DNA from: Heyndrickxia coagulans
GTDB taxonomy: Bacteria; Bacillota; Bacilli; Bacillales; Caldibacillaceae
Assembly (NCBI GenBank): GCA_902796085.1
Contig: CADBNU010000171.1
Location: 1-59,150, forward strand
Reading direction: 5' to 3'
Length of the DNA stretch: 59,150 nucleotides
The stretch's first letter is position 1; each line of letters begins with the position of its first letter. Both the position numbers and the translations under genes were made by a program. This document shows, one piece after another, positions 10,003 to 19,976 of the stretch. The notes beneath the pieces were generated by a model. It was not told where the DNA came from. It saw nothing but the letters and a program-made list of their open reading frames with translations, and did not search any database.

Positions 10003-10097
10003 TCGATTCAACTCCTTCCAACAGATGCTCTTACCAATAAATTCTATTGCAGCGGAACATCGTTTTAAACGGGCATGGATCCATACCCAAAACCACG
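10003..10097 (-). ncRNA. rplS 5' leader, probable L19 leader element
   Basis: About 95 nt of untranslated RNA between the predicted start site and rplS. On the minus strand it contains a GC-rich stem formed by GGGTATGG and CCATGCCC (10074-10091), followed by GTTCCGCTGC and AGAGCATCTGTTGG before the ribosome-binding site. Firmicutes carry a structured L19 leader at this place, thought to mediate autogenous control by the ribosomal protein. The assignment rests on position and partial recall of the motif, not on a covariance search. Confidence 0.5.
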
Positions 10098-10103
10098 AAA
10101 TAT

Positions 10104-10133
10104 AGTTTATCATATTCCTTAATGAAAAATCAA
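10104..10133 (-). promoter_or_regulatory. Promoter for rplS
   Basis: TTGATT (10128-10133), an 18-bp spacer and TAAACT (10104-10109) with an extended -10 TGA directly before it. It lies in the gap between trmD and rplS and would give a leader of about 95 nt. Confidence 0.55.
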
Positions 10134-10162
10134 TAGTGTTTTCCAATTTTTGTGGAATCAAT

Positions 10163-10912
10163 TTATAAGTTTGAATCGTGTTTTTTCGCTTTTATTTCCT
10201 CGAGCCATTTTTTATCTTGGTCTGACAACGGATAATGATGTAATAGATCAGGTCTACGTTCAAGGGTACGTTTTAATGATTGTTTTCTGCGCCACTCTTC
10301 AATTAATTGATGATTTCCTGAAAGTAAAACATCCGGTACTTTCATGCCTCGGAATTCTGCCGGTCTTGTATATTGAGGATGTTCAAGTAAACCGGTTGAA
10401 AAGGAATCCAATACCGGTGAATCTTCATTGCCCAGAACTCCTGGTAAAAGCCGAACAACACTATCAATAATAACCATTGCCCCAAGTTCTCCACCGGTTA
10501 ATACATAGTCGCCAATGGAAATTTCATCGGTGACTAGATGCATGCGAATACGTTCATCATAACCTTCATAATGACCACAAATAAATACTAAATGCTCTTC
10601 TTTCGCTAACTCTTCAGCCTTTTTTTGGGTATATTGTTCCCCTTGTGGGCAAAGTAAGATAACCCTTGGCTTTGAACTTGTTTTTGCCTTTATCGATTCA
10701 ACTGCGTTAAATATCGGTTCTGGCTTCAAAACCATGCCAGCACCGCCACCATAAGGATAATCATCGACAGTATTATGTTTGTTATTCGCATATTCACGGA
10801 AATTTATGACATTGTATTCAACCTTGCCGATTTCTTTTGCCCTTTTTAAAATCGATTCATTTAGAACACCTGTAAACATGTTCGGAAAAAGGGATAACAC
10901 ATCAATTCTCAT
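10163..10912 (-). CDS. trmD: tRNA (guanine-N1)-methyltransferase
   Basis: Methylates G37 of tRNAs that read CNN codons and so prevents frameshifting; uses S-adenosylmethionine. The 249-aa protein is a SPOUT enzyme. It starts [10 protein letters not shown], has [17 protein letters not shown] near 51-67 and the knot region [12 protein letters not shown] with [14 protein letters not shown] in the middle, as in TrmD. It overlaps rimM by 4 nt (ATGA), giving translational coupling in the usual ylqD-rimM-trmD-rplS order. Confidence 0.98.
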   Translation of the reverse strand: MRIDVLSLFPNMFTGVLNESILKRAKEIGKVEYNVINFREYANNKHNTVDDYPYGGGAGMVLKPEPIFNAVESIKAKTSSKPRVILLCPQGEQYTQKKAEELAKEEHLVFICGHYEGYDERIRMHLVTDEISIGDYVLTGGELGAMVIIDSVVRLLPGVLGNEDSPVLDSFSTGLLEHPQYTRPAEFRGMKVPDVLLSGNHQLIEEWRRKQSLKRTLERRPDLLHHYPLSDQDKKWLEEIKAKKHDSNL

Positions 10913-11430
10913 TCATCTAACAATCCTTCCATTGGTTCAATGATGACAACTTTTTCTTTCACGTCTACTTTTTTTACGACTTCCTCAATATACGGTATTA
11001 AATATTCTTTTTTACCTTTACCTTTTACGACCCATACATCGTTAGCGCCAGGTGTTAGTATCTCTTTAATCATTCCAATTTCTTTTTCGTCGGTCGTTTT
11101 TACTGAACAACCAATAATTTCATGAAAATAATATTCATTCTCTTCAAGACGCTCTAAATGTTCTTCAGAAACTTTCAATATTCCACCTTTAAAATGTTCA
11201 ACATCATTAATGGATTGGTATCCTTCAAATGTTAATAAGTCAAAATGTTTATGTTTGCGCCAAGACTTTACTGTAAGTGGAATAGGTTCATGTTTATCTT
11301 TTTTAAATAATAATAGCTCTGATCCTTTTTTATAGCGTTCTTCGGGAAAATCGGTAACAGATATTACTCTAACTTCTCCATTTATCCCATGTGTATTTAC
11401 TATTTTCCCAACGTTATAAAAAGTTTTCAA
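10909..11430 (-). CDS. rimM: Ribosome maturation factor RimM
   Basis: Helps assemble the 30S head around ribosomal protein S19. The product has an N-terminal beta-barrel that opens [18 protein letters not shown] and a C-terminal PRC-barrel ([20 protein letters not shown]) that ends in [10 protein letters not shown] prefer the TTG at 11428-11430 as start (173 aa): GAGGTG lies 6 bases upstream and alignment with B. subtilis RimM begins there. The in-frame GTG at 11437 would lie inside that ribosome-binding site and overlap ylqD. The choice changes only three residues. Confidence 0.93.
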   Translation of the reverse strand: MKTFYNVGKIVNTHGINGEVRVISVTDFPEERYKKGSELLLFKKDKHEPIPLTVKSWRKHKHFDLLTFEGYQSINDVEHFKGGILKVSEEHLERLEENEYYFHEIIGCSVKTTDEKEIGMIKEILTPGANDVWVVKGKGKKEYLIPYIEEVVKKVDVKEKVVIIEPMEGLLDE

Positions 11431-11431
11431 T

Positions 11432-11821
11432 CTATTCACCTCTAATCTCTGTGATTACTCCATCTTTGACAACTATTGTTTTATTTAAGTTGTCATTCCA
11501 CTTGTCACCTACTTCAACATTAACTAAGCCTTGAACTTCCCGTTCTTTTAATTGGGAACCGAGGGGGAGGATTTCAAGTTGTTCGATTTGAAATTCAAGA
11601 AGCTTAATTTTTTCGTTTCGATTTTCAATCTCTTTTTCAAAATAATTATGTAACATCTTAATATTATACTTTTTTGTTTTCTCAAGTCTTTTCTTTTCAA
11701 ATTTTAACTGATCAATTTCTTTTTGTAATGCTTGTTTTCGATTTTGAAAGGTATGGAAAAGTTTTTCACGGCTTTTTTCAGTTAAAATTTGATTAACCGT
11801 AACAGTTGTAAGGATTTGCAT
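11432..11821 (-). CDS. ylqD: YlqD family protein
   Basis: A 129-aa protein of unknown function at the position of B. subtilis ylqD. Residues 20-80 are a highly charged Lys/Glu helix that looks like a coiled coil; a short beta-rich C-terminal part follows ([13 protein letters not shown] near 100-112, [11 protein letters not shown] near 116-126). No signal peptide. The stop codon abuts the ribosome-binding site of rimM, so the two are probably coupled. Its transcript starts after the khpA terminator; I see no strong promoter in the gap. Confidence 0.85.
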   Translation of the reverse strand: MQILTTVTVNQILTEKSREKLFHTFQNRKQALQKEIDQLKFEKKRLEKTKKYNIKMLHNYFEKEIENRNEKIKLLEFQIEQLEILPLGSQLKEREVQGLVNVEVGDKWNDNLNKTIVVKDGVITEIRGE

Positions 11822-11936
11822 AAATTTCCCCCTTTCCTTTAGTTAAACTTATTATGTACATATTATAGCGCTAGCTTACAAAATAGGAAATTTCAAATAG
11901 ATCTTTGTAAAAAGAAAAGATTGATTAGATAAAAAA

Positions 11937-11956
11937 AAGGGGGACCCAGCCCCCTT
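11937..11956 (-). terminator. rpsP-khpA terminator
   Basis: Stem AAGGGGG / CCCCCTT with a six-base loop, followed on the minus strand by eight T. It begins two bases after the khpA stop codon. Confidence 0.9.
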
Positions 11957-11957
11957 C

Positions 11958-12191
11958 TTATTCTGTAATCTCAAGAACAACCTTCTTGTTTTCTGTTGTA
12001 TTTGCATGTGCATAAACAACAGTTCGTATCGCCTTAGCCACTCTACCGCGTTTTCCAATGACCTTCCCAATATCATCTTTATGAACTGTTAATTTATAGG
12101 TGATTTGGTGGTCCTCTTCAACGGCTTCGATTTTGACCTCCTCAGGATTTTCAACCAGAGGTTTGACGATCGATTCAATTAAATTTTTCAT
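11958..12191 (-). CDS. khpA: KH-domain RNA-binding protein KhpA
   Basis: Small RNA-binding protein (YlqC in B. subtilis), which in related bacteria pairs with KhpB/Jag and affects cell division and envelope growth. The 77-aa product is essentially one KH domain with the GxxG-type loop GKVIGKRGRVAKAIR near 42-56. It lies 5 bp after rpsP and is followed directly by a terminator, so it is the last gene of the rpsP unit. Confidence 0.93.
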   Translation of the reverse strand: MKNLIESIVKPLVENPEEVKIEAVEEDHQITYKLTVHKDDIGKVIGKRGRVAKAIRTVVYAHANTTENKKVVLEITE

Positions 12192-12196
12192 TGTTC

Positions 12197-12469
12197 TTAC
12201 TTACCGAATTTTTCATTATGGAATTTTTCTAAAATACCTTGTTTTGAGAACAGGTTACGAACTGTGTCAGAAGGTTTTGCACCATTTTTCAACCATTTTA
12301 ATGCTAAGTCTTCATCAATATTAATTGTAGCTGGTTGAGTTAATGGATTGTAAGTACCAATTGTTTCAATTTGACGTCCATCACGAGGAGAACGTGCATC
12401 TGCAACTACGATACGATAAAATGGAGACTTTTTAGCTCCCATACGTTTTAATCTGATTTTTACTGCCAT
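12197..12469 (-). CDS. rpsP: 30S ribosomal protein S16
   Basis: Ribosomal protein of the 30S body. The 90-aa product begins [20 protein letters not shown] and continues [12 protein letters not shown] near 21-32, the conserved N-terminus of S16. The ATG at 12469 has GGAGGTG nine bases upstream; a longer reading to 12502 has no ribosome-binding site. A strong promoter lies 40 bp upstream, so rpsP starts a transcript of its own downstream of ffh. Confidence 0.97.
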   Translation of the reverse strand: MAVKIRLKRMGAKKSPFYRIVVADARSPRDGRQIETIGTYNPLTQPATINIDEDLALKWLKNGAKPSDTVRNLFSKQGILEKFHNEKFGK

Positions 12470-12508
12470 AATTAAAAGCACCTCCGAATTAGTTTCACAC
12501 AAGATAGT

Positions 12509-12537
12509 ATGATAACAAGTTTTTTTATGTTTGTAAA
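12509..12537 (-). promoter_or_regulatory. Sigma-A promoter for rpsP-khpA
   Basis: TTTACA (12532-12537), a 17-bp spacer and TATCAT (12509-12514) with an extended -10 TGT. Both boxes are one base from consensus. Confidence 0.7.
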
Positions 12538-12628
12538 GTAATTTTTCTTAACAGATAAAAACCTATTTTAGTTTAACAACTTCCCTATGAAAAATCAACA
12601 TCTTTTTTATATGAAAATGTAAAAAAGA

Positions 12629-13972
12629 TTACATAAACGGTAATTTAAAACCTTTTCTTTTCCCTTTTTTCGTCATATTATTCATTTGCTTCATCATTTT
12701 TTTCATTTCTTCGAATTGTTTTAATAAACGGTTTACTTCTTGAACAGGTCTTCCGCTTCCTTTTGCAATCCGCCTTCTTCTTGATGCATTAATAATTTCA
12801 GGTTTTTCTTTCTCTTCTTTGGTCATTGAGCGAATAATTGCTTCTACATGAGAAATTTGTTTATCATCAATTTTTAAATTGTTTAAACCCTTCATTTTAT
12901 TAGCACCAGGAAGCATTTTTAATAGTTCATCAAGCGGTCCCATGTTACGCACTTGGTCCAATTGATCAAGAAAATCATCCAACGTAATCGATGCTGAACG
13001 CATTTTTTGCTCTAATTCTTTCGCTTTTTCTTCATCAACAGCAGCTTGAGCCTTTTCAATTAAGGACAATACATCCCCCATGCCAAGAATTCGTGATGCC
13101 ATTCGTTCAGGGTGGAAAGGTTCTAATGCGTCCATTTTTTCACCTAAACCGACAAATTTAATCGGCTTTTCCGTTACTGCACGAATCGATAGAGCTGCTC
13201 CCCCTCTTGTATCACCATCCAATTTTGTTAAGACAACACCTGTAATTCCCAATTGATCATTAAAACTTGTTGCAACATTGACGGCATCTTGTCCCGTCAT
13301 CGCATCCACTACAAGTAATATCTCATCTGGTTTTACTTTTTCCTTAATTTGTTTTAATTCGTCCATTAAATTTTCATCAATATGTAATCGACCCGCAGTA
13401 TCAATTAAAACATAGTCATGATGCTGTTCTTTAGCATGTTCAATTGCTTTTGTTGCAATTTCAACAGGACTAACTTGATCACCGAGAGAAAACACTGGTA
13501 AAGATAATTGTTTCCCTAATGTTTGTAATTGATTGATCGCTGCTGGACGATAAATATCTGCTGCTACAAGTAGAGGTTTACGATTATATTTTTTTCTTAA
13601 TAAGTTTGCCAACTTACCTGTTGTCGTTGTTTTACCTGCCCCTTGTAGTCCGACCATCATGACAACTGTCGGTGGTTTTGAAGCTGTAGCAATTTTACTT
13701 TGTTCTCCACCCATTAATTCTGTCAATTCATCTTTTACGACCTTTATCACTTGTTGACCAGGGGTAAGACTTTTCATGACTTCTTGACCAACAGCCCGTT
13801 CACTTACCTTTTTAATAAAGCTTTTAACCACTTTTAAATTGACGTCAGCATATAGTAGTGCAAGTCGAACTTCACGCATCATTTCTTTAACGTCAGATTC
13901 AGATACTTTTCCTTTTCCCCGAATTTTTTGCATCGTTTGTTGCAAACGTTCAGATAAACCTTCAAATGCCAT
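12629..13972 (-). CDS. ffh: Signal recognition particle protein Ffh
   Basis: GTPase of the signal recognition particle; binds hydrophobic signal sequences at the ribosome and 4.5S/scRNA. The 447-aa protein has the N domain (1-90), G1 GLQGAGKTTT near 108-117, DTAGR near 190, TKLDGDTRGG near 246-255, and a methionine-rich M domain from about 330 with GKGSGR and the tail KKMMKQMNN. It follows ylxM by 11 bp, its usual partner. An AT-only inverted repeat lies just after the stop but is too weak to call as a terminator. Confidence 0.98.
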   Translation of the reverse strand: MAFEGLSERLQQTMQKIRGKGKVSESDVKEMMREVRLALLYADVNLKVVKSFIKKVSERAVGQEVMKSLTPGQQVIKVVKDELTELMGGEQSKIATASKPPTVVMMVGLQGAGKTTTTGKLANLLRKKYNRKPLLVAADIYRPAAINQLQTLGKQLSLPVFSLGDQVSPVEIATKAIEHAKEQHHDYVLIDTAGRLHIDENLMDELKQIKEKVKPDEILLVVDAMTGQDAVNVATSFNDQLGITGVVLTKLDGDTRGGAALSIRAVTEKPIKFVGLGEKMDALEPFHPERMASRILGMGDVLSLIEKAQAAVDEEKAKELEQKMRSASITLDDFLDQLDQVRNMGPLDELLKMLPGANKMKGLNNLKIDDKQISHVEAIIRSMTKEEKEKPEIINASRRRRIAKGSGRPVQEVNRLLKQFEEMKKMMKQMNNMTKKGKRKGFKLPFM

Positions 13973-13983
13973 CGGACGGCCTC

Positions 13984-14322
13984 CTAATCTAATTCTTTAA
14001 TTTCATCTATAATCGATAGAACTTGAGCACGCTCTTTTGGATTTAAACTTGTCTCAACTAATGTTGTTAAGTCATCAAGCAGAGCGTTTCGTTTTTGAAA
14101 TTTTTCAAAAAGATGGAGCTTTGCTTCATATTCTTCCAGCATTGCTTCCGTTCTTTTTATATTATCATAAACGGCTTGCCGAGAAACATTGTATTCTTCT
14201 GCAATTTCTCCTAGGGAAAAATCATCTAAATAATAAAGGGCCATATAGCTTTTTTGTTTAGGAGTGAGTAAAACTTGATAGAAGTCGAATAAAAAATTCA
14301 TTCTTGTCGTCTTCTCTAACAT
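13984..14322 (-). CDS. ylxM: YlxM, SRP-associated helix-turn-helix protein
   Basis: A 112-aa acidic protein of the YlxM/p13 family, coded next to ffh in Firmicutes and shown in streptococci to bind the signal recognition particle. Sigma-70 region-4-like helix-turn-helix lies near 21-55 ([20 protein letters not shown], then [17 protein letters not shown]). It is the first gene of the ylxM-ffh unit and has a near-perfect promoter directly upstream. Confidence 0.93.
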   Translation of the reverse strand: MLEKTTRMNFLFDFYQVLLTPKQKSYMALYYLDDFSLGEIAEEYNVSRQAVYDNIKRTEAMLEEYEAKLHLFEKFQKRNALLDDLTTLVETSLNPKERAQVLSIIDEIKELD

Positions 14323-14363
14323 ATGTTCTCCTCCAGTGTTAAGTGAAAAACCTTTACAAATTT

Positions 14364-14392
14364 ATGTTACACAGTAGTTCACCTATTGTCAA
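14364..14392 (-). promoter_or_regulatory. Sigma-A promoter for ylxM-ffh
   Basis: TTGACA (14387-14392), exactly consensus, a 17-bp spacer and TAACAT (14364-14369). It starts about 40 bp upstream of ylxM and downstream of the ftsY terminator. Confidence 0.75.
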
Positions 14393-14432
14393 ATCGATTC
14401 ACATACAAACTTTTATTTTAGATTCAAAAAGA

Positions 14433-14475
14433 GGCAAGTAGGAATTTTATGAATGAAAATTAAATTCCACTTGCC
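14433..14475 (-). terminator. rnc-smc-ftsY terminator
   Basis: A long stem, GGCAAGTGGAATT against AATTCCTACTTGCC with one bulged base, then TCTTTTTG on the minus strand. It separates ftsY from the ylxM-ffh promoter. Confidence 0.8.
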
Positions 14476-14530
14476 ATATCACTTACATTTTAGATAAAGT
14501 TCATCACTCACCATTTCATGAATATAAAAT

Positions 14531-15544
14531 TTAGAGGTCGCCTCCATCATCGGTTCGTGCATTTTCCTCTTCCACAAGCCCAGCGAATAATCCATAAACA
14601 TATTGTTCAGGATTAAATTCTTGAAGGTCGTCCATTTTTTCTCCTAAACCAACAAATTTAACTGGGATATGTAATTCTTTGCGTATAGCAATTACAATAC
14701 CGCCTTTTGCTGTTCCATCAAGCTTTGTCAATACAATACCTGATACGTCCGTAACTTCTTTAAATTGTTTCGCTTGCACCATCGCATTTTGTCCTGTTGT
14801 CGCATCTAAAACTAATAAGACTTCATGAGGCGCACCAGGAATTTCTCTTTCAATGACCCGTTTCACTTTCTCTAGTTCTCTCATTAAGTTTACTTTATTT
14901 TGTAGCCTTCCAGCGGTGTCACAAAGGAGAATATCGGCATGTCGTGCCCGGGCTGCTTGGATGGCATCATACATGACTGCAGCAGGATCCGATCCTTCTG
15001 ACTGTTTAATGACATCTACGCCGACTCGTTCACCCCAAACTTCCAATTGTTCGATAGCTCCGGCCCGGAACGTATCTCCAGCAGCAAGAATCACCTTTTT
15101 TCCTTCTTGTTTAAATTTATATGCTAATTTACCAATGGTTGTCGTTTTTCCAACTCCGTTAACACCTACAAATAATATAACTGTTAAACCGTCCTGTTGG
15201 ATATTTAACGTATTAATTTCTTCTTCATCGCCTCTATAAATCTCTACTAATTTTTCAACAATTATATCTCTAACCGCAAGTGGATCTTGAATATTTCTCC
15301 TTTTCACTTCCATTTTTAACTCATCAACAAGTTCTAGTACAGTATCAAAACCTACATCGGCTTGGATTAAAATTTCTTCTAATTCTTCAAAGAAATCTTC
15401 ATCAACTTTGCGATAGCGTGCAACTAGATCATTCACTTTGCTAGAAATATTCTCACGTGTTTTCGTTAATCCATCCTTAAACTTTTCTGTGATTGTATTG
15501 GTTTGTTTTGTCAATTTTTCTTTTAACTTATTAAAAAATCCCAA
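14531..15544 (-). CDS. ftsY: Signal recognition particle receptor FtsY
   Basis: Membrane-side GTPase that docks the Ffh-ribosome complex to the translocon. With the TTG start at 15542-15544 the protein has 337 aa: a short basic amphipathic start (FFNKLKEKL), the N domain, G1 GVNGVGKTT near 127-135, DTAGR near 215, TKLDGTAKGG near 275, and the C-terminal GLGEKMDDL. Like other Bacillus FtsY it lacks the long acidic A domain of E. coli. A GTG three codons earlier is in frame, but AAGGA stands directly against it and fits the TTG better. Third gene of rnc-smc-ftsY. Confidence 0.96.
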   Translation of the reverse strand: MGFFNKLKEKLTKQTNTITEKFKDGLTKTRENISSKVNDLVARYRKVDEDFFEELEEILIQADVGFDTVLELVDELKMEVKRRNIQDPLAVRDIIVEKLVEIYRGDEEEINTLNIQQDGLTVILFVGVNGVGKTTTIGKLAYKFKQEGKKVILAAGDTFRAGAIEQLEVWGERVGVDVIKQSEGSDPAAVMYDAIQAARARHADILLCDTAGRLQNKVNLMRELEKVKRVIEREIPGAPHEVLLVLDATTGQNAMVQAKQFKEVTDVSGIVLTKLDGTAKGGIVIAIRKELHIPVKFVGLGEKMDDLQEFNPEQYVYGLFAGLVEEENARTDDGGDL

Positions 15545-15626
15545 TTGTTTCACTTCCTTTATAACTTTTTAAGAGGAACACCGTTTCATAGAAAAAGAAA
15601 ATCGATGAATAGATATCTCCATGCTA

Positions 15627-18600
15627 CTATACTACCACGGTTTCCTTATCTTCTAAACGGACAGAAACTAATTTGGAAACCCCGGATTCTTGCATCGTTA
15701 CACCATACAACACATCTGCTTCTTCCATTGTTCCTTTTCGATGGGTAATGACGATGAATTGCGTTTCCTTACTGAAATGTTTCAAATATTGGCTAAATCT
15801 ATACACATTGGCTTCATCAAGAGCAGCTTCGACTTCATCTAATATACAAAATGGTACAGGTCGTACTTTTAATATTGCAAATAATAATGCGATTGCTGTT
15901 AACGCACGTTCACCGCCGGAAAGCAAGTGAAGATTTTGTAGTTTTTTCCCAGGAGGTTGAGCAATAATCTCAACACCAGTGTTTAATAAATCATCAGGAT
16001 TTGTTAAGCGTAATTCGGCTTGTCCACCACCGAAGAGGGATTTAAATACGGTATCGAATTCAGTTTTTATTCGAGTGAAAGATTCACTAAAACGTTTGAT
16101 CATTTCCTCATCCATTTCATCGATGACTTGGAATAATGTTTGTTTTGCCGTTTCCAAATCTTGTTTTTGCTCCATTAAAAACTCATATCTTTCAGATACT
16201 CGTTTGTATTCATCAATGGCACCTAAATTGACCGTTCCTAACTCTTCGATAGAAAGTTTAATTAACTTTACTTTACGCTTCGCTTCCTCATAACTTATTG
16301 ATAATGGATATTTTTCTTTTGCACCTTCATATGTGATCAGATATTCTTCTCTCAGAATATTTAAACGGTTTTCTAATTCAACATCTAACCGATTCAGTTT
16401 AATTTCTTCGTCCGTCACCATTTGAGAAAGACCTTTATGTTGACGTTTCAATTCCTTTGTTTCTCGTTCTAAGTCTTCGTATTTTTGTTGGATTTCTAAA
16501 CGTTGCTGACGCCGATGAGCGATTAAATCAATCGTTTGATTTTTGTCAGCTAATTTCTGTTCCGCTACTTGTTGTAATTGGCTTTCCCCAGAATCTTGTA
16601 AATTCATTTCATCCATTAATAATTGTAAATCTTGTTCATTTTGTTGTAATTGGCATTTTGCTTCTTCAAAATGTTTTTCTGCATCTGAACGTTGATTTTT
16701 TATATGAGTTGCCTGTTCTTCCTTTTTCGCAATTTGGATTTTCAACTCATTAATCTGTTCAATTAGTTCCGATTTTTTTGATTGATCAAGATTTCTTTTA
16801 GTTGATAACTCTTGAATCTCTGTATCGATTTCTTTAATTTTTACCGTAATTTCATGAACACGCTGTAAATTTTCTTCCTTTTTACGTTGCAAGTTTTCTA
16901 GTTCTTCTCGCAAAGTTTGATCTTCATTATCATATAGGGAAAGTTTCTCATTAATACTACTTTCTTTCCACGTAATTTCCTTCAAGGTGTCGTTTAATTC
17001 TAACTCTTGCTTACGGAATTGTTCACCTGCGATTTTTAACTGTTCTATTTTTTCTTCCTGACTACTTAATGCTTGCTTCTTATCCTTTAACTCTTTCTCT
17101 AAAATTGCACATTTTTTCTCCATTTCAACAAGTTTGGATCGTAAAGTATCCAATTCTTGTTTTCGACTTAACAGGGAACTTGTCTTTTGTTTTACAGTAC
17201 CACCCGTCATTGAACCGCCAGGATTTACGACATCCCCTTCCAAAGTGACAACCCGATTCCGATATTGAATGATATGAGCGATTTCATTGGCCCCTTGTAA
17301 GTCCTTTGCAACAATGACGTTACCTAATAAGTGACGGACAATATTGGCATATTTTTGATTAAAATTCAGTAATTCAGCCGCAACACCAACAAATGATGGA
17401 TGGTTCTGAATTTGCTTGATATAACCTTTTGGTATTTCCTTTGGTTTAATTACGGTCATCGGTAAAAAGGTAGCCCGACCATAACGATTTTTTTTCAAAA
17501 AGTGGATCGCTTTTCTTGCATCTTCTTCTGTTTGTACGACAATATGTTGAAGACTCGTTCCTAACGCAATATCAATCGCAACAGCATATGTATTATCAAC
17601 TTGAATGAGTTCAGCAACGGCTCCTTCAATACCGGTCAAGTTTTCTCTTGATTTTAAAACTTCTTTTACTCCCTGATAAAACCCGGCGTAATCATCTTCC
17701 ATTTCTTCAAGGAGCTCGATCCGTTGTTTTGCCTGCTGAACATATTGTAAAGCTTTGTAATATGTCTTTTCTTCACTTTCATAGGTCCGGAGTAATTGTT
17801 CATACTTTTTTTGTTCTTCTCGAAAATCGTGAATCATTTGATTGATTTTTTCTTGAATAACAGATAAATCCTGTTCTAAAGTTTTCTTTTCAGAAAGGAT
17901 CTCATTGCGATCTTTTATATAACGTTTATTATCATCCGCTAAAGCATCACGCTTGGCTTGGATTTGCCTTGATCTTTGCTCCAAATGTTGAACATCATTG
18001 TTAATCGTTGCTTGTTTATTTAAAAGTTCAATATAATCACTTTTTAATGATTCAATTTTTTCTTCAATATCCTCAGAATACGCCTCAAGCAATTTTTGTT
18101 TTTCTTTTAATCGTGTTTTATCTTCATTAAGAACCTTAACGATTTCCTTTTGCTGCGTGCTTAATTCTTCTAGTTCCATTTGAAGGTTTGCAAGTTTTTC
18201 TTTTCCTTGCGCTATATCTTGTTCAAGTTGTGTTCGATGTTTTTCGTAATTTTTTTTCCGTTCCTTAAGGACTTCTTTACGACCTTCTATTTTCTCCAAC
18301 TCTTCACTTGTTACAAGTAAAATATGTTGTAATTGTTCAATGGATTCATCCAAAGCCGCTTGTTTATCACGTAATTCTTGTATTTCTGCTTCACTGTTCT
18401 GAATCAGTGTAGATAGTTCGATTTCTTTATCACGATTTTCTTCTAACTGCTTTTTTAATGTTTCCCATTGGGTATGAAGTTGTTCAATTTCATAAATTAA
18501 TAAACTTACTTCATATTTTTCAAGTTCTTCTTTTTTATCTAAATAATCTTGGGCAATTGATGATTGAATTCGTAACGGTTCGATTTGGCTTTCTAATTCA

Positions 18601-19187
18601 TGAATGATATCACGAACTCGATATAAATTCTCTTCTGTCTCTTCTAATTTAACTTCTGCTTTCTTTTTACGCGTCTTATATTTTAAAACACCAGCTGCTT
18701 CTTCAAAAATCGCCCGACGTTCTTCTGGTTTACTATTTAATATTTGGTCAACACGTCCTTGACTAATAATGGAAAATGAGTCCCGACCCAATCCTGAATC
18801 CATAAGTAAATCAACAATATCCTTCAAACGACATTGTTGTTTATTGATAAAGTATTCACTTTCTCCAGAACGGTATACTCGGCGCATAATACATACTTCA
18901 TTATAGTCAATAGGCAAAAAATGGTCCTCATTATCTAACGTAATTGAAACTTCTGCAAAATTCAATGGTTTGCGAGAATCGCTTCCGGCAAATATAATGT
19001 CTTCCATTTTGCCCCCACGTAAAGACTTAGCAGACTGTTCGCCAAGTACCCACCGAACGGCATCAGTAACATTACTTTTTCCGCTTCCGTTCGGACCTAC
19101 AACAGCAGTGACACCTGGAACGAAGTCAACTGTTGTTCGCTCTGCGAAAGATTTAAAACCTACCATTTCTAAACGTTTGAGTAGCAT
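15627..19187 (-). CDS. smc: Chromosome condensation ATPase SMC
   Basis: DNA-organising ATPase that with ScpA and ScpB folds and segregates the chromosome. The 1186-aa protein has the expected five parts: N-terminal Walker A GPNGSGKSN near 31-39, a long coiled coil, a hinge near 500-680 with GGSMTGGT at its end, a second coiled coil, and the C-terminal head with LLSGGERAL near 1088-1096 and Walker B FCILDEVEAALDE near 1113-1125. Length is that of B. subtilis SMC. It lies between rnc and ftsY as in Bacillus. Confidence 0.98.
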   Translation of the reverse strand: MLLKRLEMVGFKSFAERTTVDFVPGVTAVVGPNGSGKSNVTDAVRWVLGEQSAKSLRGGKMEDIIFAGSDSRKPLNFAEVSITLDNEDHFLPIDYNEVCIMRRVYRSGESEYFINKQQCRLKDIVDLLMDSGLGRDSFSIISQGRVDQILNSKPEERRAIFEEAAGVLKYKTRKKKAEVKLEETEENLYRVRDIIHELESQIEPLRIQSSIAQDYLDKKEELEKYEVSLLIYEIEQLHTQWETLKKQLEENRDKEIELSTLIQNSEAEIQELRDKQAALDESIEQLQHILLVTSEELEKIEGRKEVLKERKKNYEKHRTQLEQDIAQGKEKLANLQMELEELSTQQKEIVKVLNEDKTRLKEKQKLLEAYSEDIEEKIESLKSDYIELLNKQATINNDVQHLEQRSRQIQAKRDALADDNKRYIKDRNEILSEKKTLEQDLSVIQEKINQMIHDFREEQKKYEQLLRTYESEEKTYYKALQYVQQAKQRIELLEEMEDDYAGFYQGVKEVLKSRENLTGIEGAVAELIQVDNTYAVAIDIALGTSLQHIVVQTEEDARKAIHFLKKNRYGRATFLPMTVIKPKEIPKGYIKQIQNHPSFVGVAAELLNFNQKYANIVRHLLGNVIVAKDLQGANEIAHIIQYRNRVVTLEGDVVNPGGSMTGGTVKQKTSSLLSRKQELDTLRSKLVEMEKKCAILEKELKDKKQALSSQEEKIEQLKIAGEQFRKQELELNDTLKEITWKESSINEKLSLYDNEDQTLREELENLQRKKEENLQRVHEITVKIKEIDTEIQELSTKRNLDQSKKSELIEQINELKIQIAKKEEQATHIKNQRSDAEKHFEEAKCQLQQNEQDLQLLMDEMNLQDSGESQLQQVAEQKLADKNQTIDLIAHRRQQRLEIQQKYEDLERETKELKRQHKGLSQMVTDEEIKLNRLDVELENRLNILREEYLITYEGAKEKYPLSISYEEAKRKVKLIKLSIEELGTVNLGAIDEYKRVSERYEFLMEQKQDLETAKQTLFQVIDEMDEEMIKRFSESFTRIKTEFDTVFKSLFGGGQAELRLTNPDDLLNTGVEIIAQPPGKKLQNLHLLSGGERALTAIALLFAILKVRPVPFCILDEVEAALDEANVYRFSQYLKHFSKETQFIVITHRKGTMEEADVLYGVTMQESGVSKLVSVRLEDKETVVV

Positions 19188-19217
19188 AACGTTCCTCCCT
19201 TCGCCTAAAATGAATGC

Positions 19218-19976
19218 TTATTTACTTTGATCATTGTCTGTTGTTTTTTCTTCAAGTGTCGATAGAGCGATATGAGCGGCTTGTTGTTCTGCTTCTTTCT
19301 TCGATTTTCCGACTCCTGTTCCATAAGCGGTTCCGCCTATCTTCACTTCAGCAACGAATTCCCGATTATGGGCAGGACCTTTTTCTTCAATAATCAAATA
19401 TTCAACCGAGCCAAGTCCAAAACGTTGTACATGTTCTTGTAATTGACTTTTAAAATCCATCACATGCGAAAAAGCACCTTGTAGAATTTTTGGAAAAACA
19501 TGTTTTTCTAAAAAACGAACAACCGTATCCAAACCTTGATCTAAATACATAGCGCCTATAAAAGCTTCAAATGCATCCGCAAGCAAGGCTGGTCTCTGTC
19601 TACCGCCTGTTAACTCTTCCCCTTTTCCAAGGCGTAGTAACTCGCTAAATCCAAGTTCTCGTGCAAAAGTAACAAGAGCAGGTTCGCAAACAATGGCTGC
19701 TCGCAATTTTGTTAATTCTCCTTCTTCCATAGCTGGATAATGGGTAAAAAGAAAATGAGAGATCGTTAATTCCAAAACGGCATCCCCAAGAAATTCTAAA
19801 CGTTCATTATCTTGTTCGTGTTTTTTTCGATGCTCATTCACATACGATGAATGGGTAAATGCTTGTATTAATAACGCTTCATTTGAGAATTGAATATTAA
19901 TTTTTTCCTGGAATTTTTCAAACCTTCTATCTTTATACACTCGATGCGTGGATTTCGATCGTTTCATATTTGCCAT
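19218..19976 (-). CDS. rnc: Ribonuclease III
   Basis: Endonuclease for double-stranded RNA; processes rRNA and scRNA precursors and degrades sense-antisense pairs. The 252-aa protein has the RNase III signature [13 protein letters not shown] near 58-70 and the second acidic site in [15 protein letters not shown], then a C-terminal double-stranded-RNA-binding domain (about 180-248, ending [13 protein letters not shown]). I start at the ATG at 19976, with GAGGTG six bases upstream; a GTG three codons earlier overlaps that site. Confidence 0.97.
   Translation of the reverse strand: MANMKRSKSTHRVYKDRRFEKFQEKINIQFSNEALLIQAFTHSSYVNEHRKKHEQDNERLEFLGDAVLELTISHFLFTHYPAMEEGELTKLRAAIVCEPALVTFARELGFSELLRLGKGEELTGGRQRPALLADAFEAFIGAMYLDQGLDTVVRFLEKHVFPKILQGAFSHVMDFKSQLQEHVQRFGLGSVEYLIIEEKGPAHNREFVAEVKIGGTAYGTGVGKSKKEAEQQAAHIALSTLEEKTTDNDQSK

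Noticed and set aside
11876-12076. A 66-codon minus-strand frame over khpA
   Set aside because: Another frame of khpA that continues through the terminator at 11937-11956.
12595-12625. AT-only hairpin after ffh (ATCTTTTTT / AAAAAAGAT)
   Set aside because: It lies at the right place for a terminator, but it contains almost no GC pair and no extra T tract, so I do not call it.
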